64,000 nt of DNA, from NCBI GenBank assembly GCA_039545295.1, contig BCIK01000016.1, positions 186,001-250,000 on the forward strand. Reading direction: 5' to 3'. Each line of letters starts with the position of its first letter. Positions within the stretch are counted from its first letter, which is position 1. The position numbers were made by a program, and so were the translations under genes. This document shows, one piece after another, positions 32,612 to 45,253 of the stretch. Origin of the DNA: Udeniomyces pyricola (Eukaryota; Basidiomycota; Tremellomycetes; Cystofilobasidiales; Mrakiaceae). The notes under the pieces are model-generated. The model did no database searches. It was not told where the DNA came from and saw only the letters and a program-made list of their open reading frames with translations.

Positions 32612-35600
32612 ATGTCCACCTCTGTCGCCTCCTCCTCCTCGTCCTTACCACCATCAGACCTGCTTTCCTCCACCCAAGACGTCGACGTCTCACCCGAGAC
32701 TGCCATCAACCTGCCCCCGCTCGAAGGCCTCCTCCGCAAATCCGCCAAACGAACGCGCACCGTCTACTTGTCCGAGGTCTCGAATCACCCACCAGTCGAT
32801 GAGAGCTCGTCAGTCATTCAGATTCTTCACTATCGCGACTTTATATCAGACCTGTCTCAACATGCCAAAGGAACGGTTGAGATCAAAAGCAACCAAACGT
32901 GGCAAACACTGATATCCGTGCGACGACTCCTTTGCGACGTGTTCTCTTTCCTCTTTCTCTCCTTCCAACAAACTCCATCCCCCCCCCCCTTCTACCTTCA
33001 ATGTGGTCTGACACCCTATCAGATCAAAGGTTCACCTCCTCAGCAAAATCAAGTCTGAATATGCCGATTCACAGACGCTTCCGCCGTCGCTGCAGGCGCT
33101 GCAAGGGGGCGTTGGCCCCAAGAAGCCCAAGATCGCGTCTATGCCCGAAGGAAGGGCCGGCCTGATGATTGAGGATGTCAAGAGAGAGGGTGCTTCAGGG
33201 TGAGTGGTTCGACTTGCTGGCCTTGTCTCTCACCAGGAGGACTGTAGGCATGCACTCCCGCAAGGTGACCTATGATAGTAGTCTAGGCGTGACGTTGCTC
33301 CGAGAAGGATATTCATCGCGTCTTGCGGGGACGATGCCCTCTCCTGTTCGGTTCTTCAACGACGCGTCCTTTGTCAATTGCCATGCCAAACCCCTTGATG
33401 GCTAAGCCGAACCCTTCGCTTTTTCGTGTCTATTCTTCCAGTCCGGTGCCAGCACTGGCATCGTCCAACTCTGCCCTCGTGTCCTACCGACATTCGGCCG
33501 GATACGCTGCTGAGGGAGGCGCGCATTCATCAACCCTTTCTCAGCAGCTGATGAGGCGGAAGGAGGCAAGAGACGTCAAGCCCGTTTACCACCCGCAGTG
33601 TATGTTCTCTCTGTCTCTTGTCTTGCTTGCTCTTTCCGTTCCAGCAGGCAGGAAAGCATTGATAACGATGGATGACTGATGATCCCATATATCATGCTTC
33701 TCTGTTCTACCTCTTCTCTTTGCTGTCTTGCTTCCTCGCGTTGACCATCGTTCCCTGACCACTCCAGGGAAGCTCACTCGAGTCATTTCTGGTCATCTCG
33801 GTTGGGTTCGTGCGCTTGCTGTCGAACCCGGAAACCAATGGTTTGCGACCGGCGCCGGAGATCGAGTCATCAAGATCTGGGATCTCGCAAGTGGGGAGCT
33901 CAAGGTCTCGCTTACGGGTCACATCAGCACGGTTCGAGGGCTGGCTATCAGTCCAAGACACCCGTACTTGTTTAGTGCGGGTGAGGATAAGGTGCGTCGA
34001 ATTGGGATGAGATTGTGTAGGCTTGAGCGTGGATAGGAAGGAAACGTATGAAGCGTAGGAGCAAAGAACGAGCTTCATTTGAGGTGCCAGACAAAGGAGG
34101 AGGAATGACCCTCCAGAATCGCTGACACACTCTATTCCCTCTACTGCCCTTTTTCCACCATGTTCACCTTGTTCACCTTGAAGATGGTCAAATGCTGGGA
34201 TCTTGAGACTAACAAGGTCATTCGATCGTATCACGGCCACCTTTCCGGTATCTACAGTCTAGAGTGAGTGTCAATTGCTTGACCGGCGTGTCTGTTGCAT
34301 TGTTCCCCCATCTACAAATCAACATCTTTGCTGATGACACGGGATTCTTTCGCTTCACTTTTACATCTTTTCTCTCTCTCTTTTTCTCGTCTGACTTGTG
34401 ATTAGCTTGCATCCCACGCTCGACGTCCTCGTCACCGCTGGTCGAGACGCCACCGCTCGAGTTAGTTTTCACATCCATTCTCGTTCAGATCATCGCATGA
34501 TCTCCAACCAGTCCTGATGCCTTGGGTTTCTTGTCCATCTTGCGTCAATCAGGTTTGGGATATGCGAACCAAAGCTCAAATTCACGCTCTGACCGGTCAC
34601 ACCGGTACGATTGCCTCGGTCAAATGCCAAGAATCCGACCCTCAAGTCATCACCGGTTCCATGGACTCGACTGTCCGACTCTGGGACTTGGCGGCAGGAA
34701 AGACGATGACGACGTTGACGCACCATAAGAAGAGCGTCAGGGCCCTCGCCGTTCACCCGGTCGAGTACAGTTTCGCGAGTGGTAGTGCGGGAGGCAACAA
34801 GTTCGTGATCTCTTCTTTCACTTGGCCTTGTCTGTCCAAGAAAAAAAACTGTCCAGTAGACTTTGGTTCTCTGGCTCTCATCATACCAGCGCCATGACTA
34901 ATCAGCATACCCAATCTCTCTCCCCCCCCCCCTTTCCTCCCCTCCCTTCCTTCCCCTCTCGCTTCTCTTTTGCCCCTCTGTTCTTGCCCTTGTATCGGAT
35001 TTCACCTCTTTTAGCATCAAGAAGTGGAAGTGTCCCGAAGGAACGTTTGTCCACAACTTCTCTGGCCACGACGCTATCATCAACACCCTCTCGGTCAACG
35101 AGGAGGGCGTCATGTTCTCTGGAGGTACGTTGTTCTGTTTTTCTTTGTCTTTTGATTGCCCCCACTATCTCCTTCGGCTATAGATATATCTTGGATCTTG
35201 CGAGTCGTGGGTAGCTGGAAAACTGACGTTCTTGTTTCCTATGTTTCGCTGTCCGTTTCCAACTCATTTCTATCCTGCATCCCCCCCCCCCCTTCCTTGT
35301 CTCCATCGTTCATTCCCTTCATATTCATCAATCATGACCTTCACCTACCCACCTACCTATCACAATCCGATCAGCCGACAACGGAACCGCTACCATGTGG
35401 GACTACGCCACGGGTAAGCCGTTCCAGCACATCGTCGACGTTCCCCAGCCGGGAAGTTTGGACGCCGAGAGTGGAATCTTCACGTACGTTTCTTCTCGTT
35501 CTATCTTCCCTTCCTCCCCCCTCCACTCCTCCCCCTTGCCCCCTTTTCTTTTTTGTTTGTGTTGGCTGGTTTGTGTGCAAGTTGGGTTGATGGTGAAAGG

Positions 35601-36110
35601 GAACACCTAAGATGGAACTTTATGGGCTTATTCTCTCTCTCACTTTCTTTTCTTTTTTTCCCCTTTCGTTCTCGGTCTCTCCATCCGTCCGTCAAACTTC
35701 CTTGGAACCCCTCCTCACCCCTTCCCCTTTATTTTTCTTCTTCTTTCCTTCCTTTTCCAGGTCGACGTTCGACAAGACCGGGACCCGACTCATCACCGGT
35801 GGTGCCGACAAGACCATCAAAGTTTGTCTCCCTTCTCTTTCTCTCTCTCTCTCTCTAACCTCCCTCTCCTTCCCCCTCCCCCTCTTCTTCACCTTTTCCC
35901 CCCTTCGTCCCGATCGTTTTTTCCCTTTCACTTTCTCTCTTGTTCTTTAGTTGCAAGAGAAGCTAATAGGATCCCTCTCTTCTTCCCTTCCCCCCCCCCT
36001 TCTCTTCCTCTTTCTCTCTCTCCCCCCCTTTTTGTTTCATCTCTTTCCCTTGGTTCATCAACCTGATCCTCTCGTCCCTCCCCGTGTAGATCTACTCGGA
36101 GCAAGGTTAA
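32612..36110 (+). CDS. PRP46: Prp46/PLRG1 WD40 splicing factor (Prp19 complex)
   Basis: Prp46 (human PLRG1, S. pombe Prp5) is a core scaffold of the Prp19-associated complex that activates the spliceosome. The start is ATG 32612, the first in-frame ATG, giving [18 protein letters not shown]; the N-terminal part contains [13 protein letters not shown] and [19 protein letters not shown]. Seven WD blades follow across exons: [120 protein letters not shown] and [17 protein letters not shown]. It ends with the very conserved [20 protein letters not shown] and KIYSEQG before the TAA at 36108-36110. Exon order is collinear with the family. Introns are short and rich in C/T runs. Confidence 0.95.
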
Positions 36111-36918
36111 AACCCAACCCAACCAACCAAAAAAAAAAACCCCACCCAAAAGAAGAAAAAAAAAACCCCAGGCAGCCGAACCAACATCAAGAAAACGAAA
36201 GAAAACGAAGAAAAAAAAACACACTCGAAAAAGGCCAATAGATCGATAGAGGAGAGGGCAGGAGAGGGCACGGGAATGACATGGGATTGGGTCGAGAAAA
36301 AAAAAAAGGGGGGGGGGAAGAGAAAATCAATACGTCTTTTGTCCTTTTTTTTTGCTTCGTTTCGCTGTTCAGGTGCGAGAAAGCGGGGGGGGAAGGGGAG
36401 TGGGAGAAGAGTTGGTGGATTAATGGAAACGGGAGCCTCAAAACGAGGAGGGAAGAACAGAGAGAGAGAGAGACAGAGGGTTGTTGTATCCATGATCGAT
36501 TTTTTTTTTGTGGTTTTTTTTTGTTCCTTTTCTCAAACTTCATCTGTCTTGTCTCTCTTTCTTTTTTTTTTTTTTTAATTGAGGGCAAAAAAAAAAAAGC
36601 AAACTGATATTCTTCAGCTGCGTTCGTTCGTTCGACAGATCGATTATCTATCTTCCCCCCCCCCCCACCCCCACCCCGAAGACGCGCGCGGTCAATTGGC
36701 CCTCAATCATCCATCCAATCGATCCGGACTGATCATCTTCTTCCTCTTTTTTCTTCGTTCCGTCTGTGTACACATCGATTCCCATCCATATCCGCCTTAG
36801 CGTGTGTTTGTGTGTATGTGTGGTTTTGTATACATGGGAGATAACGCATAAAAATCCATCCATCGCCCGTCCCTCCTTCTCGGCCCCCTTCCCTCGGGAC
36901 GCACATTGAACCTCCTCC
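36111..36918. other. Convergent intergenic region, homopolymer-rich
   Basis: It holds A runs directly after the PRP46 stop (36130-36220), a G run, T runs and a C run (36655-36665). These produce many spurious frames on both strands. No gene is seen. Confidence 0.5.
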
Positions 36919-39900
36919 TCATTCATCAGCAGCCGTCGATCCAAAACAACTCCAATCCCAACCCCCTTCTTGGCTTCCCAATCCTCTTTCTCCTCCATCC
37001 TCAAGCAGTACCCCCGTTGACTCCACTCCATCGTCCACTCGGTCCTCCCAAGAAGTAGGAGTAGTAGTAGTGGAGGTGGTGGTGGTGGTGGTGAGGGGCA
37101 GACCATCGCACAAACCAGGTGAGACAGCCCACCAATCTGCCACTAAGAGTCTGACGGCGTTAAGCGCCGAAAGCGTCTGGGTCTCCATGGTCGAAATGAA
37201 GGGTTCCATCGCGCCGAGGTAGAAGAATGTCGATGATGCGGAGGAAGAAGAAGAAGAAGGTGAGGTGGATGGGGAATGGGAAGGGATATGGCTAGATGGG
37301 AGGAAGTCGAGTGGTCGAATGGAAGGGAATGTCGATGTCGGTGGGAGAGAAGGGTAAGATCGCCACTGGATAGACATCAGATGAAGATCGAAAGAGAGGG
37401 ACAAAGAAATAGGGCAAAAAAAAAAAGGGGGGNGGGGGGNGGGGTGAGTTTGGGCAGTGAAAAGGATACAAGGTCAAGGTCAAGGTCCAGGTTTCTTCTT
37501 GCAACAAAGCCATTATAGTCATAGTAAATAAATAAATAAAATGCGTTTTTTTGGAGACTAACCTCTTTCCTATACACCCAACCGACGTTTCCCTCTCCAA
37601 ACACTTTTTCCAACCATGCATCTTCCTTCTTCTCCAAGCTGAACACTTTGACGACAAACTCGCCCGAGCCCGGCGCTGTCTCGCCATGATACGTGATTGA
37701 CTGGAAATCCGGGAGGGGATGCTCAGTCGGGTTCGCTCGATGGGTCGACGAGGTCGTGAGGATGATGCGGGGGATGGGTTTACTGAAAGAAGAAGAAGAA
37801 GAGGGGAAGAAGAAAGAAGGGAGGGGATGGGGTGAAGTCGTCGTGAGGAGGGTCGTGTGAAGGTGAATGTAAGGCTGGGGACTGCAAACTCGTATCAAAC
37901 ATATACATATGTATATATTTGTTGGAGGGATGGAGACGAAAGAGAATTTCAGACGATGGGACAAGAGGGGAGGAGAGGAAAGTTTCGGTTTGTGAAGGAA
38001 GGGTGAAATCGATTTCAGCTTAGATTCCATCAGTCGTTTGCAAGCTTGCAGATCAGAGAGACCCTAAGAGCCCCTGTCCCCCCCCCCCCTCCCTCCCCCC
38101 TTGTCGAAGAAACAGGCACTGGACTCGAATCATACACCGCCAACCAAGAAAATAAAAACCCCCAGAAAAAAAAAACGAGAATGAGATGCGAAACTGACGG
38201 GATAGCTTCTTCCAAGGCATCTCGCCAAGCCTCGTCGATCGTGACGTTGGACAAACCCCAAGGGCTCGCAAAGAACACGGCGTCGAACGGTTGATCCGTC
38301 GTCGTCGTTATCGTACTAGTTCGGTTGGTTTTGATCAAGAATCGAGTTGGAGAAGTGTCGTTGCTGATGGACGAGTCTGAACGAGCTGAAGCGGACGAAA
38401 TGTGCGTCACCTAAGAAAGGAAACCGCAAGAAGAAAATGGGACAGGGTCAAGGTTAGAATCAACGTTAGCCTCTGTGAAATCAACGTTAGCCTCTTTAGA
38501 ACCATTGTGTATGAAGTAGGTGGTATCCAAAGCAGACCATGAAAGGGGCACAGATTGAGAGGCGGGATACACGAATGAACGAATGGTGTCGGTTCATGTA
38601 CCTGAGTTTCAAGGTGGACCTTGGCTCCCGATGCTTCCAGAAAGTTGGCAAATATCCTCCAGTTACCTCCCTCAACCTGAAGCAGCCCAAATTCACAGAA
38701 AAGGAAAGTAGGACGAGACAAAGGGATGATGGTCAAGAAGGAGTCAGCGTGGTGGGAATTACGAAAGATGATAGGATGAAGAGGACAAGAGGAAATGACG
38801 TACGGACGATGCTCCTGTTGCGGCGAGCGAGACCATACCGACGAGGGCATGGAGCTCAGAGACATCCTGAGCGTACTATTAGATGACCGGGACCAACCGA
38901 GAAGGGCAAAAGAACGAAAATAGACCGGGGACAGCGTGTAAGCTTAAGAGAGCCATCTGCATATCATTGAGCATGAATCTTTTCCCCCTTCCCTCGATAT
39001 GGTCATGGTAAGATCACATGAACCCTACGAGCTCCCCAACCACTCCACTCCCAGACGAGACTGGAATGATGATTGAAAAAAAAAAAAAAAAACTTACGTT
39101 GACCCTACTCGCCGCTTCGACCATCTCATCGACCCACCTCTTACTGGTCCCGATCTTGTCGACGAACCATTCTCGAGTCGTCTTTGCCGTCAACGCCCCG
39201 AACCCAACGTCCCGACTCAACGACTCGATGGTCTCCCACGCTCCACTTTTGCCCCTTCCCTTCCTTCCCTCGCGTCCACTGACGAACCCAGAGTCGTACA
39301 GCTTCGCAAACTTGGCAAGGAGCTCCTTGACGGCGGCTTGGGTGCGCGTCGGACTGACGTAGCCGTAGCGGTAGAGTAACTTGAGTTTCTCGAGGTAGCC
39401 AAAAGAGGACTTGGAGGATTCAAAGAGGAAAGAAGTGCCATCGTAAAGAGCGAGGCCTGAAGGTGGGAGATTGGGGACGTCCTCTTCGGGAGGGGCGTAA
39501 TTTAGTGAAAAGTGCTTCATGGCTCTGTGGAGAGAAGTGGATGCGAGATAAAATTGAAAAAAAAAGAAAGACGGGATCGGTCTGAATTGAGTATGTTTTG
39601 TTTTGTTTTTGTTTTCATAGAATGGATGATCTGTTGCATTCTGGAGATTGGGGACGGGAACGAGAAGAAAGAGACCAAACGATCGTGAAAGACGGACTGC
39701 TGAAGATTCCTGTTCGCGTCAACAAAGATGCTAGCACCAAGTTCGATGGGTCGTAGCGTCAAATCGCCATACGGATGGACCGTTGTCGATCCTAACATCA
39801 TATGTATCAAACGATGAGAGCCCGCATGGAAGAGGCAGCGTCAGCGATGAGTATGAGATGGGAAAGGTGGAATCGATCATCAGTGGCTTCCGCAGTCGCT

Positions 39901-40610
39901 CGATCGGGAAGGCATCAGGACCTAGAGGGAAAGGCACGATAACATCTGATGGCGAAGGATAGATGTGGTCTCTAGTATATAAAACACGCTGGTTGACGAC
40001 CTCATCCGGTTCTGGGCTCAAGCTGAGAGAGGTATGCGTCGACAATGTCGAGCTCTCAGTTGTGAAAGCATTATCCGCACGCGTCCTGCTTGAGTGAGCC
40101 CTTTGACGTTGTTCTGCTCTTCATGGGCCTCCTTCTGACACCTTTATTCCTCATGTTCGTTGATGCTTCCGTCCTCTTGTCTTTCCACGACCAGAAGCGG
40201 AATGGCTACCAGTTCATAGAAACTTGGAGCATCCCGATCGAAACCACCGATTTGTAAGACTTACGTCCACCAATATAACCCTCCTTGTCAAACACGACGA
40301 TCTCCAAAGCGTCTTCGTCGACGGCGGCCTCTCTGGCGGCCCTCCTGAGAAAGAAAGCGGCAGATGATCCCGAGGCACCTGCGCCGATGATGGCGACCCG
40401 TTTCTTGGTGGTAGGAGGCGATGAAGGTCCGTCTGGTCGAGGGGTGACGATGGGATGGGGGGTTGCAGACTGAGTGGGCGTTGGAAGGATGGCGATTGGA
40501 CCGGGAGGGGAGGAGGAGGAGAAGGAGGAGAGAAACGGGCCGGAGAGGTAAAGCAGGGTGAAGAGGCCGACGGAAAGGATGAGGAAGGGCAAAGGGCGTA
40601 AGGGGAACAT
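36919..40610 (-). CDS. PCYOX1: Prenylcysteine-oxidase-like FAD protein (PCYOX1 family)
   Basis: PCYOX1 is an FAD-dependent thioether oxidase that releases cysteine from prenylcysteine after turnover of prenylated proteins. The start ATG at 40610 gives a hydrophobic N-terminal anchor (PLPFLILSVGLFTLLYLSGP), then a Ser/Pro linker and the FAD-binding Rossmann motif KRVAIIGAGASGSSAAFFLR with an acidic VVFDKEGYIGGR. Later exons give HPYGDLTLRPIELGASIFVD, GLALYDGTSFLFESSKSSFG, GFGALTAKTTREWFVDKIG, WRIFANFLEASGAKVHLETQ, DAVFFASPWGLSN, GEFVVKVFSLEKKEDAWLEK, and FFYLGAMEPFISTMETQTLS then ALNAVRLLVADWW, the family C-terminal helix, plus a Thr-rich tail. An upstream in-frame ATG exists (22 residues or more longer), but the chosen start places the anchor at the N-terminus. 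Location is likely vacuole/secretory lumen. Confidence 0.88.
38458..38495. repeat. Tandem duplication, 21-bp period
   Basis: Two copies of a 17-base word (aatcaacgttagcctct) at 38458-38474 and 38479-38495, inside what I read as an intron of the prenylcysteine-oxidase-like gene. Confidence 0.85.
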
Positions 40611-41102
40611 GATGAGGGTGGCGGATGATGGGATGCAAGGGACGTTGAGGTGAGGGGGTGGGATGAGTTGATGGCACGTAATTAATTGCATCAAGATTGA
40701 AGGGAGAACAACGACATGCGACAGTCTCCGGCCCAGTCCGTCACGTCGCCGTCTGCGGGCCTGCCTGGACGGATGAAAGCGATGATACCGATGTCTCTAT
40801 GAGATATATGTAGTATAATAATATAATGACATGAACGAGAAGCTTCAAATCTCAAAGTATGGCGGTTTGAAAATAGAAAATTGACAGCGAAAAGATCAAG
40901 GTGAAGAACGTACAGCCTGGATTCATTCATTCAATCCAAGTGTGTATATATATATATATATATATTCATGTTGAATAATGGCGATATCTAATACAAGCTG
41001 GCTCACAAACGTTTATTCAGTATGAGAATTCAACTTGCCTTTTCCCAAGTTGCTCATGTCAATCAATCTCCTCCTCCAATCCTCCTTCTCCCACCACCAA
41101 CC
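40611..41102. promoter_or_regulatory. Divergent promoter region, PCYOX-like and La genes
   Basis: About 490 bp between head-to-head starts. It contains a (TA)n tract at about 40943-40965 and, near the La gene, C/T-rich leader sequence. Confidence 0.45.
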
Positions 41103-44100
41103 ATGTCTGATCCTGTCCCCACCCCTGCCCCCGTCGCTGACGCTACCCCTTCCACCGTCCCTTCCACCGCCACTACCACCGCTACTGCCCCGGAACACAC
41201 CAACGCCATGTCCCTCGACCCAACCGCTCCTGCCTTTGTTCCCTCGGCTGCCCCCGTCGCCCAGTCCTCCCTCATCAAGCCAGAAGAGGCCGAGCTCGCC
41301 GCTGCCTGCCTCGCTCAAGGTATGTCCTTGGGATGGCCCATCTCCCTTTTTAGGTTGGATATGTTCTAGCGAAGGAAGACCCCATGCTGACCTGTTCTCA
41401 ATGTCATGTCCTTTCCTCCCCCCTTCTGAATTCACTTCGTGCCTTGTTCGCCTTGTGATATCGCTCTCCCTCCTTCTCCCTTCTTGGTTCCCCCTTCCCC
41501 TCGGTGATTCTGCTCCCAATCGTCCTCGTTCCCTTCCTGATGGGTCAATGATCCAGTCGAATTCTACTTCAACGACGCCAACCTCCCTTACGACAAGTTC
41601 CTCTGGACGACGACGCAGCGTGACCCGCTGGGCAAAGGTTGGGTGCCGATTGCGCTCGTGTCGTCGTTCAAGCGAATGGCTCCTTACAACGCCATGGGTC
41701 TCCCTTGGGTTGCCGAGGCGCTCCAAGCGAGCAACGGTCTCCTCGCCGTCGACGAGTCGGCCAAGCTCGTGAGGAGGATTCCCGAGCTCAAGCCTCCTGT
41801 CGATGCCTTTGGACGAAGCGTTTATGCTGTACGTTGACCTCCTTAATCGCGGGCGAAACTCGCTGCTCGTAAATAAATGGCCTTCGTTCGTCCTTCTCCG
41901 CCACGCTTTCTCTCCTCGCTCAATTTCTCGCTTCGTCTGCCTCCCTTCCTCTCCTCTCCTCTGGCCTTGTCGTCGCCTTTTTCTTTTCTTGTGCCTTCTC
42001 ATCTTGCTCCATGGTTTACAGAAGGGATTCCCTGCCGAATCGGCCGAGCTCCAGCTCGAGATGGAGCGATTCTTCTCCAAGTTTGGCAAGGTCAACGCCG
42101 TTCGAATGCGAAAGGACGACGCCAAAAAGTTCAAGGTTCGTTTGAGCAATGTCTATCTGTTGGGAACCTCGGTCGGCCCTGTTGCTCTCTTTCTTTCTCT
42201 TTCTCTTTCTTTCCATCTTTCTCTCTCGCTCTTTCTTTTTGGTTCACTCTTTAATTTTTTTGAGGGGGTTGTTTTCCATCGTCCTGCTTGCCCGTACTTC
42301 CTTGGGAGGGAGGGAGGGATACATGTTTGAACGCCTCGTTGGGTTACACATTGTCAAGTGATCTCGTTCAGTCTATTGACATCCAAGTCTGTTCCCGGTC
42401 CCATCCTTTCCACTTCTTGCCTTACGCTCTCCATCGTCAACAGGGCTCCGTCTTTGCCGAGTTTGCCAAGATAGAAGATGCCGAGGCGTTCCTCAAGCTG
42501 GATCCCCAGCCCGAATTCCAGGGAACTCCTCTGGAAACCATGTCCAAGTACGTTGTCCGTCATCCGTCGTCTCCTCCTCCCCTTTGACTTGTGACTTTCC
42601 CAAACAAATCTCATGACGCTCACGATGTGGGCTGATCAGGAGGATCTTGAACTGATTTCCCGTTTCTCTCGCTTGCTGGCTCTCTCTCTGGCTCTCTCTC
42701 TCTCTCTCTCTTAGGGACGCCTACGTCCAGATGAAGATCAAGGAGAAGGGTCTCGACCAGTCGTCCGTTGTCCGTGGTGCCGGTGCTTCGGACAGCAAAA
42801 ACGCTCACCCCAACAAGCCTCCGACCGGCAAGTTCAACGCCTTCAAGGAGATGGCTTACCTCGCCCGAAGCGGTGGCAAGGGTGGACTCGGAGGCATGTC
42901 CCTCGGTTCCAACACGACGGGAGACGACAAGCGGAAGCGAACCGACGACGATGGAGGCAAGGGCGTCGAGGAGAGGAAGAGGAAGAAGATTGAAGAGGCC
43001 GTCGTCGAGTACCTCGATCAGAAGTTCAAGATTACGTCGGAAGGAAAGATTGCGGAGCCGACGGCGTTGGTTCCCCCTAAAGGGCACGTCGTCAAGTTCT
43101 CGGGTGCGGGTGCGGATGGCGATTGGAGGAAACTCAAGGTGCGTTTGGAGAGTAGGAGACCAAGATGTGGGGAGAATTGTGAAGAGGAGGTTGATCTACA
43201 TCGTGGAGGAACAGGGATGTAGGAGGCGAAAGAAGTGGGAGGTTGGGGGAAAGGGGGGAGGTGTACAAGAGGAGAAAGCAACGAGGCCAACCCATGTGTC
43301 TAGCATCGACTACTAACACGTTCACATTTCCGATCTTTCTTGACTCGCATCTGGTCCCTCGTCTCCCCCCCCCCCTTGTTGTTTTTTGAACTCTCAGGCG
43401 GACCTCATCGAACTCGGTTTCCCTGCTCCTTTCCTCTCGTTCCCCAAGGGAGCGACTTCGGGTGCCTTTGAGAATTCGATTCCTTTCACGGACGAGACGC
43501 TCGCTTCGCTCAACGCCAAGGCTTTGACCGTTGGAGGCGAGACTATCACCTGGACGTTCCTTGAAGGGGACGCGTTGAGGAACCACTATGTTACTCGGGC
43601 TAACTTCCAGGCGAAGAAGGCGTTGGACGCCGCTGTCGAGGCGGCGGAGGCGGCGGCGGCGGAGGAGAAGAGGGGTGGAGGAGGCAGGGGTGGACGTGGT
43701 GGTCGAGGTGGAGGAAGAGGTGGAGGAGGAAGGGGCGGAGGAAGGGGTGGAGATAGGGGAGGCCGAGGTGGAGGTCGAGGTGGTAAGAGGAACGATAGGT
43801 CCAAGGAGAATGAAGAGAGGAAGAAGTTGGCCGGTGGAGGAGCCACTGAACGCGTGAGTTTTGGGGTTTTCATTCTGGATTATCTTCTTTGGCTGTTACT
43901 CTCCTTCTCCCCCTCACTCCTTTCATCTTGGGGGAGGAGGATGATCATGGCCTGACGAACGCGAGGTCTGACTCTGTGATTTAACTTTTTCCATCCCCTC
44001 ACTTCTCCACTTTCCTCTTTTGCTTAATCTCTCTCGCTTGATGAACGATAGCCTATTGACAACGACGCCGCCGCCGGTCAAGGTGTCCGAGGGACGACGG

Positions 44101-44123
44101 CTCCTACCCTCATGACCGAGTAG
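41103..44123 (+). CDS. LHP1: La RNA-binding protein (Lhp1/SSB family)
   Basis: La binds the UUU-OH end of RNA polymerase III transcripts, protecting and folding pre-tRNA and other small RNAs in the nucleus. Seven exons in phase: 41103-41319, 41557-41828, 42022-42135, 42444-42547, 42715-43138, 43398-43853, 44052-44123, giving 552 residues. After a low-complexity Thr/Pro/Ala N-terminus comes the La motif (VEFYFNDANLPYDKFLWTTT, then VALVSSFKRM-like and LVRRIPELKPPVDAFGRSVY; the Gln, Tyr and Phe residues that form the UUU pocket are visible). RRM1 follows (ERFFSKFGKVNAVRMRKDD, GSVFAEFAKIEDAEAFLKL). A basic linker with KRKRTDDD and ERKRKKIEE carries likely nuclear signals. A second RRM-like xRRM region follows (KFSGAGADGDWRKLKADLIE; TITWTFLEGDALRNHYVTRA). 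The C-terminal tail is an RGG box of about 50 residues, unusual in length for La. Confidence 0.93.
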
Positions 44124-45253
44124 TTTTCTTCCCTCTCCCCCCTCCACCCCTTTCAATCTCCTCTTCCTCCTCCTCCTCACATGATCTTGCTCCTTTTGTT
44201 GCTCCCTTCCTATGGTGGATCTTTGTTTTGCACTCGCCACCTCCCCCCCCCCTCCCTTCCCCTTCCCCCTAAAAAAAAAAAAGCTTTTACAATGATATAC
44301 TAAATGAAGTAAACAAAATGTCGTTTGATGAAGATCATACATAGATTGCCGAGATTGATCGTTGGTATACGGTGATTATAGATCGGGTGGTGATGTAGGT
44401 GGCCGTTTGGTATGGATGAAGAGGAAGAAGACGTGGCAAATCAATCCAAACTCTGAGAAATTGATGCAGTAAATAGCATATATATATATATATGTATAGG
44501 AGTCGATGTCGATTTAGTTGAAAGAATCTTTGGTGGTGCGCGAGTGTAGCTGATGAGGTCTGGCACAGCTGGAATCGTTTTGGTGAGCGGGGTGAAGCAG
44601 ACACCGCTGCTGTGCGCCCTGACCGGTGACCGGCCGGCATGGAAGCTCGCCCGGTCTGGATGAGCGATGAGCTCGCTCTAAAGCGCGTCAAGCTGATCTC
44701 ATGAATAAGTTACCTGCGTGCGCTCTTGGTGTCGTTCGTCGCTTGCTGGGCCAGCTGCATGGGCTGCTTCGATCTTTGCTTTCTTCGTTCGCGAGGTTCC
44801 GGGATACTTGGCTCTTTCTTCTATCGACACGTCTCTCCTTTCCCCCCCCCCCCCTCCCCCTTCCCCTTTTCGACTGGCTCCGTTTCCCTGCGCCGTTGCT
44901 ACGTACTCCTTCAGTCCCGACCAGCTTCAATTGATCAGCGTACTGTCGATATCCTCAATATCTCCATATCTTACTACGTCCCCGACCGACACAGTACACC
45001 CCATATCTTCGCCAACAATAACAACTCTCAGCAGCCAAGTACAACAACTCGCCTCGTCCGACGTCGCATCAATCCCTCTCTCCCTTTCCACTACGTACTA
45101 TAAGTTAGTGTGTCCTATCGATCTCGTCCAAACTACCCGCATATTCCTCAACTCTCCCAAAATCATCATCATCCCCTCTTCTGACCTTCCTCTACACCGT
45201 GCACCAGTCCGTCGTCATCGAACTTTGAACCCGCCATCGACCCGGTCTTCTGA
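44124..45253. other. Tandem intergenic region, La to HPC2/UBN-like
   Basis: It holds the La 3' region with C and A runs (44246-44283), a (TA)n tract at about 44478-44493, and a C/T-rich, CA-rich leader before 45254. Several overlapping open frames at 44700-45270 lack introns and domains and look like leader sequence. Confidence 0.45.

Noticed and set aside
34060..34260. Possible separate minus-strand gene over the PRP46 WD repeats
   Set aside because: It is a shadow frame of PRP46 exons and introns without a domain.
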